Shown here one piece after another: positions 61,362-64,000 of a stretch of 64,000 nucleotides of DNA. How positions within the stretch are numbered: the stretch's first letter is position 1; every line of letters begins with the position of its first letter. The position numbers and the translations under genes are program-made. The notes under the pieces were generated by a model. That model had not been told where the DNA came from, did not search any database, and was given only the letters and a program-made list of their open reading frames with translations. The stretch is from Armatimonadota bacterium (GTDB lineage: Bacteria; Armatimonadota; JADLDR01). The stretch lies in contig JADLDR010000118.1 of the NCBI GenBank assembly GCA_020846535.1, positions 105,589 to 169,588 on the forward strand, read 5' to 3'.

Positions 61362-62615
61362 TCACTTGCCGGCCCCGCACCAGCGGGTGAGAAAGAGGGC
61401 GATGGCGAGGGCCGCGTCGCGCATTTGGGCGATTTCGATGGATTCGCCGGTGGCGTGGGCCTGGGCGATGTCGCCTGGGCCGAAGACGATGGCAGGCATC
61501 TGTCCGCGGTGGTGGTAGAGGCGGGCGTCGCAACTGACGTTCCAGCCGAAGACCTCGGAGGGCAGCCCGGAGGAACGACAGGCTTCCGATAAAGCCGACA
61601 CCGAAGGGTGATCCGGATCGGTGCGGTAGGCGTCGTTGTGGAGCTTCGGGAATTCGAGGGTGATATGCTCTTTCGTCCAGGGGTCCCGGATCGATGCGAG
61701 CAGGGAGGCCATCTCGGTTTTGATGGCGCTCATGGGTTTATTGGGGAGGAAGCCGACGCCTCCCTCCAGCACGGCGCTTCCGGGGACGGTGGCGGGCCAG
61801 TCCCCGGCCCGCATGATCCCGATATTGACCTGAACGGGTCGTTCGTACCGCTCAAAGAGGGGAATCCCCTGGCTTTCGGCCACCAGGCGGATTTCGTATT
61901 CCTGGAGGAGCCGGATGATCTCCATCGATTTCTCGATGGCGTTGATGCCCTCATGCTTGCGGCCCATGTGGACCGAGCGGCCCTCCACACGAATGCAAAA
62001 CCAGATCGCGCCCCGGTTGGCCGGGTGGATATGAAGCCGGGTTCCTTCCAGGATCAGGGCCGCGTCCGCTCTCGGCCCGTCCATCAGGAGAGCCAGAGCG
62101 CCGTTTCCCCCGAACTCCTCCTCGATGGCGATCTGGGTGATGACATCGCCCCGGAGCCGAACGCCCGCCCGGTCGAGAGCGCGGAGCGCCCAGTAGAGGG
62201 TGACGACCTGGCCTTTGGCGTCGCAGGCCCCTCGCCCGAAGACCTTGCCTGCCTCCACTTTCGGAATGAAGGCTTCCTCCCAGCCGACCGCCGGGACGAC
62301 ATCCACATGGGACTGCATGATCAGGCTCCGCCCCTGGCCGCCGCCTTTGCGAGTGTGCGCCAGGTTGTGGCGGCCCTCGTAATGGAGTTCGCGCTCCGCA
62401 AAGGTGTAGTCCGGGTCTTCCTTGATGCCGGGCGGGATGGGGAGCAGGCTCGTTTCCCCGGAAAGCGCCCGGAAGCGTCCGGCGAGGAATCGAATGGCCG
62501 GTTCCTCTTCCCCGGGCAGGCTCGGGTAACGGATCAAATCGCACAGGAGGCCGACTGATTCCTCTTCCGACTGCCGGACAGCCTCCATCAGCCTCTCTTG
62601 AAATCTATCGGGCAT
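61362..62615 (-). CDS. M20-family metallopeptidase (ArgE/DapE/ACY1 type)
   Basis: Start ATG 62615 (MPDRFQERLMEAVRQSEE) follows AAAGGAG. The 417-residue protein has the zinc motifs QSHVDVVPAV (about 100), GRGACDAKGQ (about 127), IAIEEEFGGNG (catalytic Glu, about 163) and LILEGTRLHIHP (about 182). The dimerisation domain has RSVHMGRKHEGINAI. M20 enzymes hydrolyse acyl-amino acids or dipeptides. Substrate not determined. It lies 60 bases downstream of menG on the same strand. Confidence 0.88.
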   Translation of the reverse strand: MPDRFQERLMEAVRQSEEESVGLLCDLIRYPSLPGEEEPAIRFLAGRFRALSGETSLLPIPPGIKEDPDYTFAERELHYEGRHNLAHTRKGGGQGRSLIMQSHVDVVPAVGWEEAFIPKVEAGKVFGRGACDAKGQVVTLYWALRALDRAGVRLRGDVITQIAIEEEFGGNGALALLMDGPRADAALILEGTRLHIHPANRGAIWFCIRVEGRSVHMGRKHEGINAIEKSMEIIRLLQEYEIRLVAESQGIPLFERYERPVQVNIGIMRAGDWPATVPGSAVLEGGVGFLPNKPMSAIKTEMASLLASIRDPWTKEHITLEFPKLHNDAYRTDPDHPSVSALSEACRSSGLPSEVFGWNVSCDARLYHHRGQMPAIVFGPGDIAQAHATGESIEIAQMRDAALAIALFLTRWCGAGK

Positions 62616-62675
62616 GGCATCAGGCTCCTTTGAATAATAGGAGATGACGTAGGACAAGATGAGCCGTGTCCCCTG

Positions 62676-63389
62676 CTATTCTTTCCATCCCATCACCACC
62701 GATACCACGCCGAAGGTGAGGGGCAGTATCTGGATATCTCTCAGGCCGGCGGAGGCCATGATCTGCGACTGTTCGGTCTCGGTGGGGAAGGTTTGGAGCG
62801 ATTCGGGCAGGTAGGCATAGTGGTCGCGGTTCCCGTGGATCATTTGGCCCATCAGGGGAACGATTTTGCTGAAATAGAGGAGGTGATAGAGATGTTTGAA
62901 CGGAAAGCGGGTCGGGCGCGACAGGTCCAGGGAGGCCACGCAGCCGCCCGGCCTGACGACCCGGCTCATCTCGGAGACGGCCTGCGGGATATCGGACACA
63001 TTCCGCAGCCCCCACCCCACCGCAACCCCATCGAAGGTATTGTCGGGGAAGGACAGGCGGAGGGCGTCTCCCAGGATCATCTCGACCGGACACCGGCGGC
63101 CCGCCACCTTCTTTTGCCCCAGCGCCAGCATTGGCAGGCTGAAATCCACCCCGGCCACAAAGCCCTTCGGCCCGACCGCCCGGGCCAGTTCGATGGCGAA
63201 ATCGCCTGTGCCGGCGCACACATCCAGGGCACAGCCACCCTCCGGCAGCCGCATCCGCTTTACGGCAAAACGCCGCCACGCCTTATGGCGGCGAAAGGTC
63301 ATCAGGGTGTTGAGCAAATCGTAGGTGGGGGCCAGGGAATCGAACATCCCTCGCACCCGGCGGGCTTTGTCATCCGGGGAAGTGTTCAT
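62676..63389 (-). CDS. menG: demethylmenaquinone methyltransferase MenG (UbiE family)
   Basis: The 237-residue SAM methyltransferase has FDSLAPTYDLLNTLMTF (about 16), the SAM loop LDVCAGTGDFAIELA (about 55) and GWGLRNVSDIPQAVSEMSR (about 127), which is the UbiE/MenG signature. It performs the last methylation of menaquinone, placing the organism among menaquinone users. ATG 63389 opens with MNTSPDDKARRVRGMFDSL. A strong terminator separates it from the upstream gene. Confidence 0.92.
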   Translation of the reverse strand: MNTSPDDKARRVRGMFDSLAPTYDLLNTLMTFRRHKAWRRFAVKRMRLPEGGCALDVCAGTGDFAIELARAVGPKGFVAGVDFSLPMLALGQKKVAGRRCPVEMILGDALRLSFPDNTFDGVAVGWGLRNVSDIPQAVSEMSRVVRPGGCVASLDLSRPTRFPFKHLYHLLYFSKIVPLMGQMIHGNRDHYAYLPESLQTFPTETEQSQIMASAGLRDIQILPLTFGVVSVVMGWKE

Positions 63390-63469
63390 CGGCAGTCAGC
63401 AGGCTCTTCAGGCGTTGGGCGTTTTTTTTATATTTCCCCAAAACGAAGGGCATTCCTGCCGGCTCCGCA

Positions 63470-63502
63470 CAAAAAATGGGCCTGTGCGCTCCACAGGCCC
63501 AT
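63470..63502 (-). terminator. intrinsic terminator upstream of menG
   Basis: Minus strand: ATGGGCCTGTG-gagcg-CACAGGCCCAT, a perfect 11-bp stem, followed by TTTTTTG. It ends the transcript of the 63558 gene. Confidence 0.88.
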
Positions 63503-63557
63503 CGAGGTTACGACTCTTTACCCGACCGCCTTATGATGAGATCATCTCTCACAGGCT

Positions 63558-63836
63558 TCAGGGGAAGAGCGGGGAGTTGGTCAGTTTCCAGTGGTTGCCG
63601 CCCGGATCGGTATACTCGACGATCCACGTCAGATCGGTGTTGGCAACCGGCTTGCTTCGGTCGATGCGGAGCGAGAACGTATCCGCGGACGTTACCTTTT
63701 GGCCCGCAGCAACCGTTCCGAAGACAACTGCGCCGTCCAGCGCCTGGACATTGCTGGGCCAGTTGTTGAGGGTCGCCTTGACGTTGGTGGACTCTCCGTT
63801 CCCCCGGTTTTCTATAGTGAATTTCCGGCATGGTTC
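63558..63836 (-). CDS. C-terminal fragment of a secreted beta-sandwich (CARDB/DUF11-like) protein, 5' end interrupted
   Basis: The reading LEPCRKFTIENRGNG, then NVKATLNNWPSNVQALDGAV and GTVAAGQKVTSADTFSL, ends SPLFP. It has the regular strand pattern of CARDB/DUF11-type Ig-like repeats seen at the end of large secreted proteins. The frame is open into the inverted-repeat element at 63837-63996, where it meets a TAG, so the upstream part of the gene must lie beyond the element, outside the window. The N-terminal limit cannot be placed. Confidence 0.55.
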   Translation of the reverse strand, partial: EPCRKFTIENRGNGESTNVKATLNNWPSNVQALDGAVVFGTVAAGQKVTSADTFSLRIDRSKPVANTDLTWIVEYTDPGGNHWKLTNSPLFP

Positions 63837-63996
63837 AAGTGAGATGGACACTTTTGGAAAACATTCCGGGGCAGAATGGTCATCACACCCCGCAATAACC
63901 CTTGGGGAGGGCTATTGCCAGCGAAAAACGTTCCTATGGGACGGTCTGCAAGCCCCAAAAACCTTCTGGCCTTTTGAAAAAGTGCCCATCTCACTT
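63837..63996. mobile_element. ~160-bp element with ~26-bp terminal inverted repeats
   Basis: Left end aagtgagatggacacttttg and, read from the other strand, right end aagtgagatgggcacttttt agree at nearly every position. The centre holds an imperfect hairpin aataaccct...agggctatt. The right end is 4 bases before the window edge, so no target duplication can be checked. Confidence 0.6.
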
Positions 63997-64000
63997 TCCA

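Overview
Organism. This is a GC-rich bacterial chromosome segment (64 kb) with short intergenic gaps, good Shine-Dalgarno sequences, sigma70-type promoters and co-oriented operons. There is no rRNA or tRNA marker. The gene content is a UPF0182 giant membrane protein, many sugar Gfo/Idh oxidoreductases, three uroporphyrinogen-decarboxylase-like (URO-D) proteins, PhyH and ceramidase-like proteins, DUF5703, DUF4838 and GH42-like glycosidases, and a menaquinone methyltransferase. It suggests a free-living, menaquinone-using saprophyte from an under-cultured phylum (Armatimonadota or a similar glycan-degrading lineage). That placement is an inference from gene content, not proven.

Layout. 0-6 kb: sugar lactonase, epimerase, SDR and SnoaL genes, then ceramidase-like and PhyH genes on the opposite strand and a small zinc-finger protein. 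6-11 kb: a gate-domain membrane protein, three paralogous one-TM coiled-coil proteins, HIT, MtaB, KsgA and a cold-shock protein whose leader carries a perfect anti-Shine-Dalgarno sequence. 11-17 kb: PIG-L deacetylase, M23 peptidase, DUF5703 glycosidase and an MFS transporter. 17-21.6 kb: a four-gene operon matching the D-apiose oxidative pathway (ApnL, ApsD, ApnO, OiaC). 21.6-34.8 kb: an amber-interrupted membrane protein, a NAGPA-type glycosidase, nitrilase plus glycosidase, GntR plus SPFH, a PH-domain protein, a transglutaminase, and a URO-D/BadF kinase/SIS operon. 34.9-39.4 kb: an overlapping MoxR ATPase - DUF5682 - VWA module with a strong terminator. 39.4-61 kb, nearly all minus strand: URO-D and glycosidase genes, UPF0182, alanine dehydrogenase, ROK kinase and a DegT aminotransferase, mixed with several large decaying glycoside-hydrolase genes. 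61-64 kb: M20 peptidase, MenG and the end of a secreted protein bounded by an inverted-repeat element.

How it works together. Much of the coding capacity is for importing, opening and oxidising plant or microbial glycans. The apiose operon would convert D-apiose to L-erythrulose and CO2. The URO-D/Gfo-Idh/glycosidase neighbourhoods look like repeated modules for unknown glycosides. Housekeeping RNA-modification genes (mtaB, ksgA) sit between them.

Mobile and repeat content. At least four families of short non-coding inverted-repeat elements are interspersed. One 266-bp element sits inside a glycosidase gene with a 9-bp target duplication. Removing it restores the frame locally, which is direct evidence of transposition. 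Internal stops in the decaying genes are mostly TAG, although TAG is also an ordinary terminator here.
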